From Terasakiispira papahanaumokuakeensis (GTDB taxonomy: Bacteria; Pseudomonadota; Gammaproteobacteria; Pseudomonadales; Halomonadaceae), in NCBI RefSeq assembly GCF_001709345.1, contig NZ_MDTQ01000001.1, positions 2,989,980-3,053,979 of the forward strand: 64,000 bases of DNA. The letters run 5' to 3'. Position 1 is the stretch's first letter; each line of letters begins with the position of its first letter. Below, piece by piece: positions 25,818-36,064 of the stretch. The position numbers were made by a program, and so were the translations under genes. Under the pieces are notes generated by a model that made no database searches, was not told the DNA's origin, and saw nothing but the letters and a program-made list of their open reading frames with translations.

Positions 25818-27737
25818 TTATCTAGGTTCGGTGATATCGATTGAAGGTAATGCGTGGGCATCCGTTGGTGGACGGCTTTTACCCGGCTGGAAATACAGTA
25901 AAACTTCAGTGCCTGAAGGCGAGCATGGACTAACCGTGATGTTGCCTTTCAAGCTCGTCGCCCGCTCATGCATGATGGTTAACCCATAATGATAGGGCTG
26001 GCCTGAATCCATCTCAATGCCCACGCCATCATCACGAACAGAGACTTCAAGCTCACCATTGTCAACCAACCGAACGCGAACCCAACAGTGTTGAGCACAG
26101 GCATGATGGAGAACATTCGACAGTGCTTCACGCACAATATGCAACACATGAACCTCTTCATTGGGGGTTAAAGGCCCATGCTGTGGTTCATGATCCAACT
26201 GAATATCCACATCACCCCGGCGATTAAATTCCGCCACGGTACTGTCTAAGGCATCGGCGAGGCCATGGGTGTTAATCGTCAGACGGAAAGTATTGAGTAG
26301 CTCACGCAACTGGCGATATGCACTGTTCAGGCCCTCTCGAAGCTCTAATACAATCGGTTGGGCCGCTTGTAACGAGTCAGCATCACGCTGATATGAGTAT
26401 GTCGCTTGTAAGCGGCTGACCTGTATTTTCAAGTACGATAATGACTGCGCTAAAGAGTCATGCAGTTCGCGCGCAATCACTGCACGCTCCGTCATCAAAG
26501 CCACTCGGCGCTGATTGTCGTGGTGCTCCGCTAATGACAAAGAAGTCGCCACTAGTCCGGCGATGGCCTCAATCAACTCACTCTGCCACGGCTGTATCAT
26601 CTGCGTCGGCGGATAGCTGACGGATAACCGCCCATAGACTTCCCCCGCCTCACCAATAGTCTTTTGATCAAGGTGCTGATGATGCCAATAAAGAGGCGTC
26701 GTCGTCTCAGACCAACAAGCGTCACAACTGACTTCGGAACATATCATGTCAGGACGGCTGACCACATGCTGCCCGCCCCATTGAGGCTTCAGACATAACA
26801 TCATCGGTCCTAAACCACAGACAGTATCCAGGCGCTCGAGTACCCACTGGAAATGGGTCGCTGGCGACTGATGGCCATTCAGCAAACGGGACGCATCATA
26901 GAGCAGGGTTAAAGAATCATTGGTACGGCTCAGTGCCGCCGTTTTTTCGGCAACACGTTGCTCCAGCTGGCCATACATATGCGACAAATCAGTGTTCATC
27001 TGATTGATGGTTTGCGCCAGTTGGCCTAATTCATCGGGTGATTGATAGTGCACCTGCCCCGAAAAATCTCCCGCGCGGACTTTTTCCATCACATATAACA
27101 GTTCACGCAAAGGCGGCATCCAACGCACCCGCAGTTGATACATGGACCACCCAATAATGGTCAACGTGAGCAATAACACCACGGCCTGTCCTAATTTCAG
27201 CTGCAACAAACGACGCTCAGACTGAAATTGCAGTTGATCCACTAAGTGATCATTCGCTTCAACAAATTGACGAGTTAACTCACGAATCACTGTCGTCGAT
27301 TCATTCCGCTGACCAAGTAATACTGGCCTGAGCACTTGATGCCAGAAATACAACACCTGTTGATAATCGCGATTAAGTGCTGTCTGCTCATTATCGGGAA
27401 TGAGAGAGATAATCACCTGATCGTGTAACGTATGCTCCAATTGATTAATCAGTTGTTCATAATACGCTGATGACTCTGCTTTTATGTCGCGCTCGTCATC
27501 ATGAGGTTGCCGCCGTAAATCTAAAGGGCCCTCTATCGGGTGGTTCGAAATTCGAAAAGCTTCTAAGCGATAAGCTTGCATACGCAAGGTACCGGCCAAA
27601 TTGATAGCCGCCGCATCACCACTGGCCGTTTCCGCGATCACAATCGAACCGGTCATACTGATTAACGCCAGCAGCATTAAACCGCCCATCAATATACTGG
27701 TCTGAAACACCAAAGACTGTCGCCACGGCGTTGGCAT
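25818..27737 (-). CDS. narX: NarX, nitrate/nitrite sensor histidine kinase
   Basis: This 639-residue membrane kinase has TM1 at about residues 12-35, then the periplasmic nitrate-binding P-box AINLAGTLRMQAYRL (about 44-58), TM2 near 180-200, a HAMP linker (ELGQLAQTINQMN), a GAF-like region with cysteines (MICSEVSCDACWS), the phospho-accepting helix VIARELHDSLAQSLSYLK (His about 426) and a HATPase domain (DDGVGIEM). It senses nitrate outside and phosphorylates NarL. GGAG lies 8 bases before the ATG. Divergent from narK across a 327-bp spacer that carries the NarL and FNR sites. Confidence 0.94.
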   Translation of the reverse strand: MPTPWRQSLVFQTSILMGGLMLLALISMTGSIVIAETASGDAAAINLAGTLRMQAYRLEAFRISNHPIEGPLDLRRQPHDDERDIKAESSAYYEQLINQLEHTLHDQVIISLIPDNEQTALNRDYQQVLYFWHQVLRPVLLGQRNESTTVIRELTRQFVEANDHLVDQLQFQSERRLLQLKLGQAVVLLLTLTIIGWSMYQLRVRWMPPLRELLYVMEKVRAGDFSGQVHYQSPDELGQLAQTINQMNTDLSHMYGQLEQRVAEKTAALSRTNDSLTLLYDASRLLNGHQSPATHFQWVLERLDTVCGLGPMMLCLKPQWGGQHVVSRPDMICSEVSCDACWSETTTPLYWHHQHLDQKTIGEAGEVYGRLSVSYPPTQMIQPWQSELIEAIAGLVATSLSLAEHHDNQRRVALMTERAVIARELHDSLAQSLSYLKIQVSRLQATYSYQRDADSLQAAQPIVLELREGLNSAYRQLRELLNTFRLTINTHGLADALDSTVAEFNRRGDVDIQLDHEPQHGPLTPNEEVHVLHIVREALSNVLHHACAQHCWVRVRLVDNGELEVSVRDDGVGIEMDSGQPYHYGLTIMHERATSLKGNITVSPCSPSGTEVLLYFQPGKSRPPTDAHALPSIDITEPR

Positions 27738-27931
27738 GAGTAAAGCTCCAGAAAAACCGCATCAATAGCGCGATCAATGATTCATGAATAGTATGATCCG
27801 TTGTACGTCATCATACCCGACGTCAACAGGGGCCTACCTCGAATAACCCAGCCCATAGTAAACCCCAGGTCAAAAACACAAGACAAATAAAAAAACCCAA
27901 CAAAATCAATATATTATAAAAATAATGTATC

Positions 27932-27947
27932 TACCTAAAAAGAGGTA
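27932..27947. promoter_or_regulatory. NarL 7-2-7 site upstream of narK
   Basis: TACCTAA-AA-AGAGGTA fits TACYYMT-N2-AKRRGTA with one mismatch. It lies 52 bp upstream of the FNR site (centre to centre), as in nitrate-activated narK/narG promoters. Confidence 0.8.
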
Positions 27948-27984
27948 ATATGGACATTTAAGGCAGATAAGCACCTAGCCTCGA

Positions 27985-27998
27985 TTGATATACATCAA
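27985..27998. promoter_or_regulatory. FNR/Anr box upstream of narK
   Basis: TTGAT-ATAC-ATCAA is a perfect FNR consensus. If it occupies -41.5, transcription starts near 28033, 32 bp before the narK ATG. Together with the NarL site it predicts induction by anoxia and nitrate. Confidence 0.9.
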
Positions 27999-28064
27999 TC
28001 AACCTCATGACGTCATCACGCACAGTCCCTAGCGAAATACCTTCATCTGTCAGAGGGATTCGCC

Positions 28065-30731
28065 ATGGGCATCACCTTCGCAACCTCAAAGGCTTACCGA
28101 GCACTGGGTCTGAGTACCCTGGCTTTTACCTTGTGCTTTGCCGTCTGGACATTGTTTTCCATTATCGGCATTAAAATACAAGCCGCTTTTAATCTCTCCG
28201 ATACAGAATTAGGGCTTCTAATGGCGACCCCGGTGTTAACTGGTTCCATTAGCCGCTTATTTCTGGGCATTCTCACCGACCGTTTTGGCGGTCGCTGGGT
28301 TTTCAGTCTACTGATGCTGGTCACTGCGGCCTGTGTTTACCTGATGACCTTGGCACAGAGCTACGGAATGTTACTGGTCGGTGCTCTCGGCATTGGCTTA
28401 GCAGGGGGCGCCTTTATTGTTGGCGTCGCTTACACCGCCCCGTGGTTCTCCCCGCAACATCAAGGGACTGCACTGGGGATCTTCGGCGCAGGCAACGTCG
28501 GGGCCGCCCTGACTAACTTTGGCGCCCCATTGCTCTTGTTGATGATGGATTGGCAGTCAGCAGCGCGTATTTACGCTCTGATCATGGTCGTCATGAGCAT
28601 TATCTTTTGGATTTGCGCGCGCCCAGATCCGCAAAGTCAGCACCGTCAACAACAAACCCTCAAGCATCAGCTCGCGCCTTTGGCCGACATTCGAGTCTGG
28701 CGCTTTTCGCTGTATTACTTTTTTGTTTTCGGCGGCTTTGTCGCGCTCGCCCTTTGGCTGCCCCACTACCTCATTAAAGTTTACGACCTCAGCTTAGCGC
28801 AAGCAGGCCTGGTCGCCGCGTTATATACCATTCCTGCGTCACTGTTTCGGATACTCGGCGGGTGGTTCTCAGACCGTTACGGCGCCCGCAAAGTGATGTA
28901 CTGGACACTGGGCGTCTGTGCGATTTGTAGTTTTATGCTGAGTTATCCGCCCACCGCTTATCGCATTGAAGGCGTGTCAGGCCCGGTCGCTTTTGAATTT
29001 GATATGCCTTTAGCCGGATTTATCGGGCTCACCATGGTCCTGGGCTTTTTCATGTCCTTGGGGAAAGCCGCTGTCTATAAGCATATTCCGACCTATTACC
29101 CTCAGCATGTTGGGGCTGTCGGCGGAGCAGTGGGTATGGTCGGTGGCTTAGGCGGCTTCTGCCTGCCGCTGACCTTCGGCATGCTCAATGATGTCGTCGG
29201 CATTTGGCAAAGCTGCTTCATGCTGATGTTCATCGTCGCCATGGCCGCTTTGATCTGGATGCACTACGCCATTCACCAGGCCCACCGGGCCGAATGGTCA
29301 CAAGGGCGTGATGAAACCGATTTACCTGAACTGGCCACACCGAATCGCTTTGTTTTAGATGACTGGCGACCGGAAGACCCTGACTTTTGGGCTCAAAAAG
29401 GTCGCACCATTGCCAACCGTAACCTCTGGATCTCGATCCCGAATCTGGTGCTAGGCTTTGCCGTTTGGATGGTCTGGTCGGTGGTTGTGGCCAAACTCCC
29501 ATTGGTGGGCTTTCCCTACAGCGCCAACCAGCTTTTCTGGCTCGCCGCCTTGCCCGGGCTATCCGGCGCCACCTTGCGCATTTTTTACAGTTTCATGATT
29601 CCTATTATGGGAGGTCGACGCTTCACTGCACTATCGACCGCTTCGCTGCTCATCCCTGCGGTATGGATTGGCTTTGCCGTGCAAAACCCTGACACCCCTT
29701 ATCTGGTGATGCTCATTCTCGCCCTGCTATGTGGTTTTGGTGGCGGTAACTTTGCCTCCAGCATGGCCAATATCTCCTTTTTCTACCCCAAAAAAGAAAA
29801 AGGTAGCGCCATGGGCATGAATGCAGGACTAGGCAATCTCGGCGTCAGCATTATGCAGTTGTTGGTGCCCTTAGCGATTACCACTACAGTGTTCGGCGTG
29901 CTCGGGGGCAGCCCACAGACCTTACCGAATGGCGATGCGGTATGGTTACAAAATGCAGGCTTCATCTGGGTGCCCTTTATCTTGGTTGCCACCTTATTTG
30001 CCTGGTGGGGCATGAATGATATTGCCAGTGCCAAAGCGTCTTTCGCTGATCAGGCCGTCATTTTCAAACGCAAACACAACTGGTTGATGTGTCTGTTATA
30101 TACCGGCACTTTTGGCAGCTTCATCGGCTATTCCGCCGCCTTTCCGCTGCTGGCAGCGAATCAATTTCCCCATATTGAAGTCTTGAAATACGCCTTCCTT
30201 GGTCCTCTTATTGGTGCCGTCAGCCGTGCCGCGACCGGTGGCCTGGCTGACCGCTTTGGGGGTGCACGCGTGACTTTCTGGGTCTTTGCGGGAATGTCCG
30301 CCAGTGTGGTGGGGGTTTTGTTTTTCCTCGGTATTAAAGACCAGCCAGGCGCCTTTTGGGGCTTCTTCGCCATGTTCTTGTCGTTATTCTTTTTCACTGG
30401 GGTCGGCAACGCCAGCACTTTCCAGATGATCCCCGAAATCTTTCGTCAAGAAGTCGCCCGTCTGATGCCTCATTTAGACCAGACCGCGCAGTACCGGGAG
30501 TCCGAACGAGAATCAGCGGCCACTGTGGGCTTTACCTCCGCCATTGCCGCCTATGGCGCCTTTTTTATTCCTAAAACCTTTGGCACCGCTATCGACCTGA
30601 GTGGCAGTGCCGCCCCTGCGCTTTATGGCTTCATCGTGTTCTATGCGATTTGCATGGGGCTGACCTGGTTTTACTACAGCCGACGTCACGCTGAAATTCG
30701 TTTTCAGTCGCAGTCACCTGAGCGTCACTAA
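28065..30731 (+). CDS. narK: NarK, fused two-domain nitrate/nitrite transporter
   Basis: An 888-residue protein made of two complete MFS transporters joined head to tail. The first half (to about residue 425) is NarK1-like (FSIIGIKIQ, GILTDRFGGRW, GAVGGAVGMVGGLGGF-type nitrate signature). The linker RPEDPDFWAQKGR leads to a NarK2-like half (VWMVWSVVVAKLP, GFGGGNFASSMANISFFYPKKEKG, GNASTFQMIPEIF). Fused NarK proteins are known from Paracoccus, where the first part is a nitrate/proton symporter and the second a nitrate/nitrite antiporter. It leads the nar operon, 21 bp before narG. Confidence 0.95.
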   Translation: MGITFATSKAYRALGLSTLAFTLCFAVWTLFSIIGIKIQAAFNLSDTELGLLMATPVLTGSISRLFLGILTDRFGGRWVFSLLMLVTAACVYLMTLAQSYGMLLVGALGIGLAGGAFIVGVAYTAPWFSPQHQGTALGIFGAGNVGAALTNFGAPLLLLMMDWQSAARIYALIMVVMSIIFWICARPDPQSQHRQQQTLKHQLAPLADIRVWRFSLYYFFVFGGFVALALWLPHYLIKVYDLSLAQAGLVAALYTIPASLFRILGGWFSDRYGARKVMYWTLGVCAICSFMLSYPPTAYRIEGVSGPVAFEFDMPLAGFIGLTMVLGFFMSLGKAAVYKHIPTYYPQHVGAVGGAVGMVGGLGGFCLPLTFGMLNDVVGIWQSCFMLMFIVAMAALIWMHYAIHQAHRAEWSQGRDETDLPELATPNRFVLDDWRPEDPDFWAQKGRTIANRNLWISIPNLVLGFAVWMVWSVVVAKLPLVGFPYSANQLFWLAALPGLSGATLRIFYSFMIPIMGGRRFTALSTASLLIPAVWIGFAVQNPDTPYLVMLILALLCGFGGGNFASSMANISFFYPKKEKGSAMGMNAGLGNLGVSIMQLLVPLAITTTVFGVLGGSPQTLPNGDAVWLQNAGFIWVPFILVATLFAWWGMNDIASAKASFADQAVIFKRKHNWLMCLLYTGTFGSFIGYSAAFPLLAANQFPHIEVLKYAFLGPLIGAVSRAATGGLADRFGGARVTFWVFAGMSASVVGVLFFLGIKDQPGAFWGFFAMFLSLFFFTGVGNASTFQMIPEIFRQEVARLMPHLDQTAQYRESERESAATVGFTSAIAAYGAFFIPKTFGTAIDLSGSAAPALYGFIVFYAICMGLTWFYYSRRHAEIRFQSQSPERH

Positions 30732-30752
30732 TGTGAGGATGAGGAGATCATC

Positions 30753-33700
30753 ATGAGTCGATTTTTAGATCATCTGAGACACCTGACTCAGACCCCAGAA
30801 CCCTTTTCCGGTGAGCATGGTGAAGCCCGTCATGAAAACCGGGACTGGGAGCAAGGCTACCGAGACCGCTGGCAGTACGACAAAATCGTACGCTCCACTC
30901 ATGGCGTCAACTGCACCGGTTCATGCAGCTGGAAAATCTACGTTAAAAATGGGCTTGTCACTTGGGAAACCCAACAAACAGACTACCCCAGAACCCGTCC
31001 AGATCTGCCCAATCATGAGCCCCGAGGCTGCCCAAGAGGCGCCAGCTATTCATGGTATTTGTACAGCGCCAATCGCTTGAAATACCCCCTGATTCGTAAA
31101 GAACTCGCGGCGTTATGGCAACAAGCCCGCCAGCAATTTGATGATCCCGTCGAGGCATGGGCTTGGATTGTTGAAGATGCTCAACATACCGCGGCTTATA
31201 AGCAGGTACGCGGCTTGGGTGGTTTTGTGCGTGCCCAATGGGATGAATTGAATACGTTAATCGCGGCTTCAAACGTCTACACCGCCAAGCAATATGGCCC
31301 CGATCGTATTATTGGATTTTCACCGATCCCGGCGATGTCGATGGTCAGTTATGCGTCAGGCGCCCGTTACTTGTCATTGATTGGCGGGGTCTGCCTGTCT
31401 TTCTATGACTGGTATTGCGATTTACCCCCCGCCTCTCCCATGACCTGGGGTGAGCAAACCGATGTGCCCGAATCGGCCGATTGGTACAACTCAGGCTACT
31501 TGATTGCGTGGGGCTCCAATGTGCCCCAGACGCGTACCCCGGATGCCCATTTCTTCACTGAAGTCCGATACAAAGGCACCAAAACCGTCGCGATTACACC
31601 AGATTACGCAGAAGTCGCGAAGCTGTCCGATGAGTGGCTCTCAGCCAAACAAGGCACCGACGCTGCATTAGCGATGGCCATGGGCCATGTCATGTTGAAG
31701 CGCTTTCATTTAGAGCAACAGACGCCTTACTTCACTGATTATGTGCGACGCTACACCGACATGCCGATGCTGGTGGTGTTAGAACAACGGGAAGATGGCC
31801 GTTATGTCGCGGGTCGCCAGCTTAGAGCCCATGATATGCCCGGCCAAATGGGCCAACAGAATAACCCAGAATGGAAAACACTCGGCTGGGATGAACTGAC
31901 CGACCAACTGGTCGTACCTAAAGGCTCGATTGGCTTTCGTTGGGGACAAGCCGATCAAGGCCAATGGAATCTGGAACCTCAGGATGCTGAAGGTCGTAGC
32001 ATCCAGTTACAACTCTCCTTCGCGGACAATCACGACACCATCGCATCGGTCGGCTTCCCTTACTTCGGCGGCATTGAACACGAGCACTTTGAGCACGTCG
32101 CCGGTGATGACGTGGTGTATCACAACTTACCCACCAAACGCCTCACACTGGCCGATGGTCAGGAAGTGCTGGTGGCCACGGTGTTTGACTTAACTTGTGC
32201 CAACTATGGGATCGACCGGGGCTTCCAAGGCGAACATGACGATCAAGGGGCCACCTCATTTGATCAGATACGTCCTTATACACCGGCGTGGCAAGCTCAA
32301 ATCACGGGCGTGAGTGCCGCGCAATGTGAGCGCATTGCAACGGAATTCGCTGACAATGCCGCCAAAACCCAAGGGCGCAGCATGATCATTGTGGGTGCCG
32401 GGATGAACCACTGGTATCACATGGATATGAGCTATCGCGGCTTGATGAACATGCTCATCCTTTGTGGCTGTATCGGTCAAAGTGGCGGCGGCTGGGCCCA
32501 CTATGTCGGGCAAGAAAAACTCAGACCCCAAACCGGCTGGCTGCCGTTGGCCTTTGGGCTTGATTGGACACGTCCGCCACGCCAGATGAATGGCACCTCA
32601 TTCTTTTATAACCACTCCAGTCAGTGGCGTTATGAGAAGCTCCAAGTCAGTGAACTGCTCTCGCCATTGGCGGACCCGAAAGACTTCAGTGGCAGCCTCA
32701 TTGATTACAACGTTCGGGCCGAGCGGATGGGATGGCTGCCGTCAGCACCGCAGCTCAATACCAACCCGTTGCACTTGAAAGCCCAAGCCCAAGCCGCTGG
32801 CGCCGAATCGACCCAAGCGTATGTCATTGATCAGCTCAAACAAGGGCAGCTTCAATTCGCCGCGGAAGATCCGGATCATCCGCAAAACTTCCCCCGCAAC
32901 ATGTTTATCTGGCGTTCAAACCTGCTGGGGAGTTCAGGCAAAGGGCACGACTATCTGCTGAAATATTTGCTGGGCGCAACACACGGCATTCAAGGTGAAG
33001 ACCTGGATCAATCCAACGGCATCAAACCCGAAGAAGTGACTTGGCGCGAAGGCGCAGAAGGCAAATTAGACCTACTGGTCACCCTGGATTTCCGGATGTC
33101 GACCACTTGCCTGTATTCGGATATCGTCCTGCCGACGGCCACTTGGTACGAGAAGGACGACCTCAATACTTCGGATATGCATCCGTTTATTCACCCGCTG
33201 ACCGCTGCCACAGACCCGGCATGGGAATCGCGCAGTGATTGGGAAATTTACAAAGGCATTGCCAAAGCATTTTCCGACGTCTGTCCCGGTCACTTGGGTC
33301 AGGAAACGGATATCGTCACGCTGCCACTGCAGCATGATAGCCCTGCCGAGTTAGGCCCCAGCGAAGTCAAAGACTGGAAGCATGGTGAATGTGAGGCCAT
33401 TCCTGGTGTCACTATGCCCAGTTTGATCGCCGTCGAGCGTGATTACCCCGCCACTTACGAACGCTTTACCTCTTTAGGCCCGGCGCTGGAAGAAAAAGGC
33501 AATGGTGGCAAAGGCATCAACTGGGACACCGTCAGTGAAGTTGACCTGCTAGGGCGACTGAATCATCGCAAGCTGTCCGGTGCCGCAGAGGGACGCCCTT
33601 GCATTGAAACCGCCGTGGACGCTGCAGAAACTATCCTCAGTCTTGCTCCGGAAACCAACGGACAGGTCGCCGTGAAAGCCTGGCAGGCACTCTCCAAAGT

Positions 33701-34511
33701 CACGGGGCGTGCTCATGATCACTTAGCCAGACCTAAAGAAGAGGAAAAAATTCGCTTTCGCGATATCGTCGCCCAACCGCGCAAAATCATCTCAAGCCCG
33801 ACTTGGTCAGGCCTGGAGGATGAACACGTCTCCTACAATGCCTGCTACACCAATGTGCATGAACTCATTCCCTGGCGCACCTTGAGTGGCCGACAGCAAC
33901 TTTATCAAGACCACCCCTGGATGCGCGCTTTCGGCGAAAGCCTTGTCGCCTATCGTCCACCCATCAACACCCGGGCGATCAGTAGCATGAAACAGCCCGC
34001 GAGCAATGGGAACCCCACCATCGCTTTAAACTGGATAACCCCCCACCAGAAATGGGGCATTCATTCCACTTACAGCGATAACCTGCTGATGCAAACCCTT
34101 TCGCGAGGCGGCCCGATTGTGTGGCTGTCAGAGCCCGATGCACGCTCGATCGGGGTTGAAGATAACGATTGGGTCGAGCTTTACAACGCCAACGGTGCCG
34201 TCACGGCACGCGCGGTGGTCAGCCAAAGGGTGAAAGATGGCATGGTGATGATGTACCACGCGCAAGAGCGTTTGCTGAATATTCCCGGTTCGGAGGTCTC
34301 CGGCACTCGTGGCGGCATTCACAACTCGGTCACCCGCATCTGCCCGAAACCCACCCATATGATCGGCGGCTATGCTCAGCTCGCTTATAGCTTCAACTAC
34401 TACGGGACCGTCGGTTCCAATCGTGATGAGTTTGTCGTGGTGCGCAAAATGCGCCGTGTGGACTGGCTCGATGATGAAGGCCGAGATACAGAACAGGAGG
34501 CCGTGCAATGA
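30753..34511 (+). CDS. narG: NarG, respiratory nitrate reductase alpha subunit
   Basis: This 1252-residue molybdo-bis-MGD enzyme (E. coli 1247) reduces nitrate to nitrite on the cytoplasmic face. The N-terminus has the His/Cys ligands of cluster FS0 (HGVNCTGSCSW with GCPRG further on). The Mo region YDWYCDLPPASPMTWGEQTD, AWGSNVPQTRTPDAHF and SMIIVGAGMNHWYHMDM match the E. coli protein almost residue for residue. There is no Tat leader, as expected for the cytoplasmic type. GAGGAG precedes the ATG, and the stop overlaps the narH start (ATGA). Confidence 0.98.
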   Translation: MSRFLDHLRHLTQTPEPFSGEHGEARHENRDWEQGYRDRWQYDKIVRSTHGVNCTGSCSWKIYVKNGLVTWETQQTDYPRTRPDLPNHEPRGCPRGASYSWYLYSANRLKYPLIRKELAALWQQARQQFDDPVEAWAWIVEDAQHTAAYKQVRGLGGFVRAQWDELNTLIAASNVYTAKQYGPDRIIGFSPIPAMSMVSYASGARYLSLIGGVCLSFYDWYCDLPPASPMTWGEQTDVPESADWYNSGYLIAWGSNVPQTRTPDAHFFTEVRYKGTKTVAITPDYAEVAKLSDEWLSAKQGTDAALAMAMGHVMLKRFHLEQQTPYFTDYVRRYTDMPMLVVLEQREDGRYVAGRQLRAHDMPGQMGQQNNPEWKTLGWDELTDQLVVPKGSIGFRWGQADQGQWNLEPQDAEGRSIQLQLSFADNHDTIASVGFPYFGGIEHEHFEHVAGDDVVYHNLPTKRLTLADGQEVLVATVFDLTCANYGIDRGFQGEHDDQGATSFDQIRPYTPAWQAQITGVSAAQCERIATEFADNAAKTQGRSMIIVGAGMNHWYHMDMSYRGLMNMLILCGCIGQSGGGWAHYVGQEKLRPQTGWLPLAFGLDWTRPPRQMNGTSFFYNHSSQWRYEKLQVSELLSPLADPKDFSGSLIDYNVRAERMGWLPSAPQLNTNPLHLKAQAQAAGAESTQAYVIDQLKQGQLQFAAEDPDHPQNFPRNMFIWRSNLLGSSGKGHDYLLKYLLGATHGIQGEDLDQSNGIKPEEVTWREGAEGKLDLLVTLDFRMSTTCLYSDIVLPTATWYEKDDLNTSDMHPFIHPLTAATDPAWESRSDWEIYKGIAKAFSDVCPGHLGQETDIVTLPLQHDSPAELGPSEVKDWKHGECEAIPGVTMPSLIAVERDYPATYERFTSLGPALEEKGNGGKGINWDTVSEVDLLGRLNHRKLSGAAEGRPCIETAVDAAETILSLAPETNGQVAVKAWQALSKVTGRAHDHLARPKEEEKIRFRDIVAQPRKIISSPTWSGLEDEHVSYNACYTNVHELIPWRTLSGRQQLYQDHPWMRAFGESLVAYRPPINTRAISSMKQPASNGNPTIALNWITPHQKWGIHSTYSDNLLMQTLSRGGPIVWLSEPDARSIGVEDNDWVELYNANGAVTARAVVSQRVKDGMVMMYHAQERLLNIPGSEVSGTRGGIHNSVTRICPKPTHMIGGYAQLAYSFNYYGTVGSNRDEFVVVRKMRRVDWLDDEGRDTEQEAVQ

Positions 34512-36064
34512 AAATTCGTTCTCAAGTCGGCATGGTATTAAATCTGGATAAGTGTATTGGCTGCCACACCTGTTCCGTGACCTGTAAGAACGTCTGGACC
34601 AGCCGTGAAGGGGTCGAATACGCCTGGTTCAATAACGTCGAGACCAAACCCGGGATTGGTTATCCCAAAGCCTGGGAAGATCAGAAAAAATGGAAAGGCG
34701 GTTGGCTACGTCGCCGTGATGGCAAGCTGCAACCGCGGATTGGCGGTAAGTGGCGCGTCCTGTCCAATATTTTTTCAAACCCGGACCTCCCGGAAATTGA
34801 CGATTACTACGAACCTTTCACGTTTGACTATCAGCATTTGCATCAAACCGCTAGAACTCGACATCAACCGATTGCACGCCCTCGCTCCCTGATATCGGGA
34901 GAACGCATGACGAAAATCGAGTGGGGGCCCAACTGGGAAGAAATCCTGGGCACCGAGTTTGCCAAACGTCGCCGAGATGCCAACTTTGAGCGCATCGAAG
35001 CCGACATCTATGGTCAGTTCGAAAACACCTTCATGATGTATCTGCCACGCCTTTGCGAACATTGTTTGAATCCAGCGTGCGTAGCTTCTTGTCCCAGTGG
35101 CGCCATCTACAAGCGCGAAGAAGATGGCATTGTGCTGATTGATCAGGATAAATGCCGTGGCTGGCGCATGTGCGTATCGGGTTGTCCTTACAAAAAAATC
35201 TATTACAACTGGAAGAGCGGCAAATCAGAAAAATGTATTTTCTGCTATCCCAGAATTGAGTCAGGCCAACCCACGGTGTGTTCGGAAACCTGTGTCGGGC
35301 GGATTCGTTACCTCGGGGTCTTGTTATACGATGCCGACCGTATCGAGGAAGTGGCCGCCAGCGAGGACGAGCAAGATCTCTATCAACGTCAGCGCGATAT
35401 TTTTCTCGACCCCAACGATCCGGAGGTCATTGCACAGGCCCGCCGTGATGGCATCACTGAGAATGTGATCAAAGCGGCACAAGCCTCACCCGTCTACAAA
35501 TTGGCCATGGATTGGGAACTGGCGCTTCCACTTCACCCGGAATACCGCACCTTACCGATGGTCTGGTATGTGCCACCGCTCTCCCCCATTCAATCGGCCG
35601 CCGAGTCAGGCATTTTGGACACTCACTTGGGGCTACCCAAAATCGAGGACCTGCGCATTCCGGTTCAATATCTGGCTAACTTGCTGACCGCAGGAGATGA
35701 AAAACCGGTGATACGCGCGCTCAAACGCATGCTGGCAATGCGACTGTTCATGCGTGAGCGCCATGTTGAAGGCCGCGATAACCCAGAACTGCTGGAAAGT
35801 GTCGGGCTCACTCAAGCCCAAGTCGAATCCATGTATCGCTATCTCGCGATTGCCAACTATGAAGACCGCTTTGTGATTCCAACGAGCCACCGCGAATTGG
35901 CCAAAGAAGCCTTCCCGGAAAAAAGTGGCTGCGGCTTCTCCTTCGGACAAGGCTGTCAGGGCGGTGACAGCGAATTCTCTTTATTTGGCGGACGTCGACA
36001 AACCAGCACTCTCGTCAAACCTGTCGATATTTATGATCCACAGGAGGCCACTCATGATCAGTAA
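34508..36064 (+). CDS. narH: NarH, nitrate reductase beta (iron-sulfur) subunit
   Basis: This 518-residue electron-transfer subunit has four cysteine groups for FS1-FS4: CIGCHTCSVTCKNVW at the N-terminus, CEHCLNPACVASCPSG, CRGWRMCVSGCPYKK (the tryptophan marks the 3Fe-4S site) and CIFCYPRIESGQPTVCSETC. It passes electrons from NarI haems to NarG. The sequence follows the E. coli protein closely until a Cys/Gly-rich end (SGCGFSFGQGCQGGDSEFSLF). The start overlaps the narG stop, and the stop overlaps the narJ start by 11 bp. Confidence 0.98.
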   Translation: MKIRSQVGMVLNLDKCIGCHTCSVTCKNVWTSREGVEYAWFNNVETKPGIGYPKAWEDQKKWKGGWLRRRDGKLQPRIGGKWRVLSNIFSNPDLPEIDDYYEPFTFDYQHLHQTARTRHQPIARPRSLISGERMTKIEWGPNWEEILGTEFAKRRRDANFERIEADIYGQFENTFMMYLPRLCEHCLNPACVASCPSGAIYKREEDGIVLIDQDKCRGWRMCVSGCPYKKIYYNWKSGKSEKCIFCYPRIESGQPTVCSETCVGRIRYLGVLLYDADRIEEVAASEDEQDLYQRQRDIFLDPNDPEVIAQARRDGITENVIKAAQASPVYKLAMDWELALPLHPEYRTLPMVWYVPPLSPIQSAAESGILDTHLGLPKIEDLRIPVQYLANLLTAGDEKPVIRALKRMLAMRLFMRERHVEGRDNPELLESVGLTQAQVESMYRYLAIANYEDRFVIPTSHRELAKEAFPEKSGCGFSFGQGCQGGDSEFSLFGGRRQTSTLVKPVDIYDPQEATHDQ

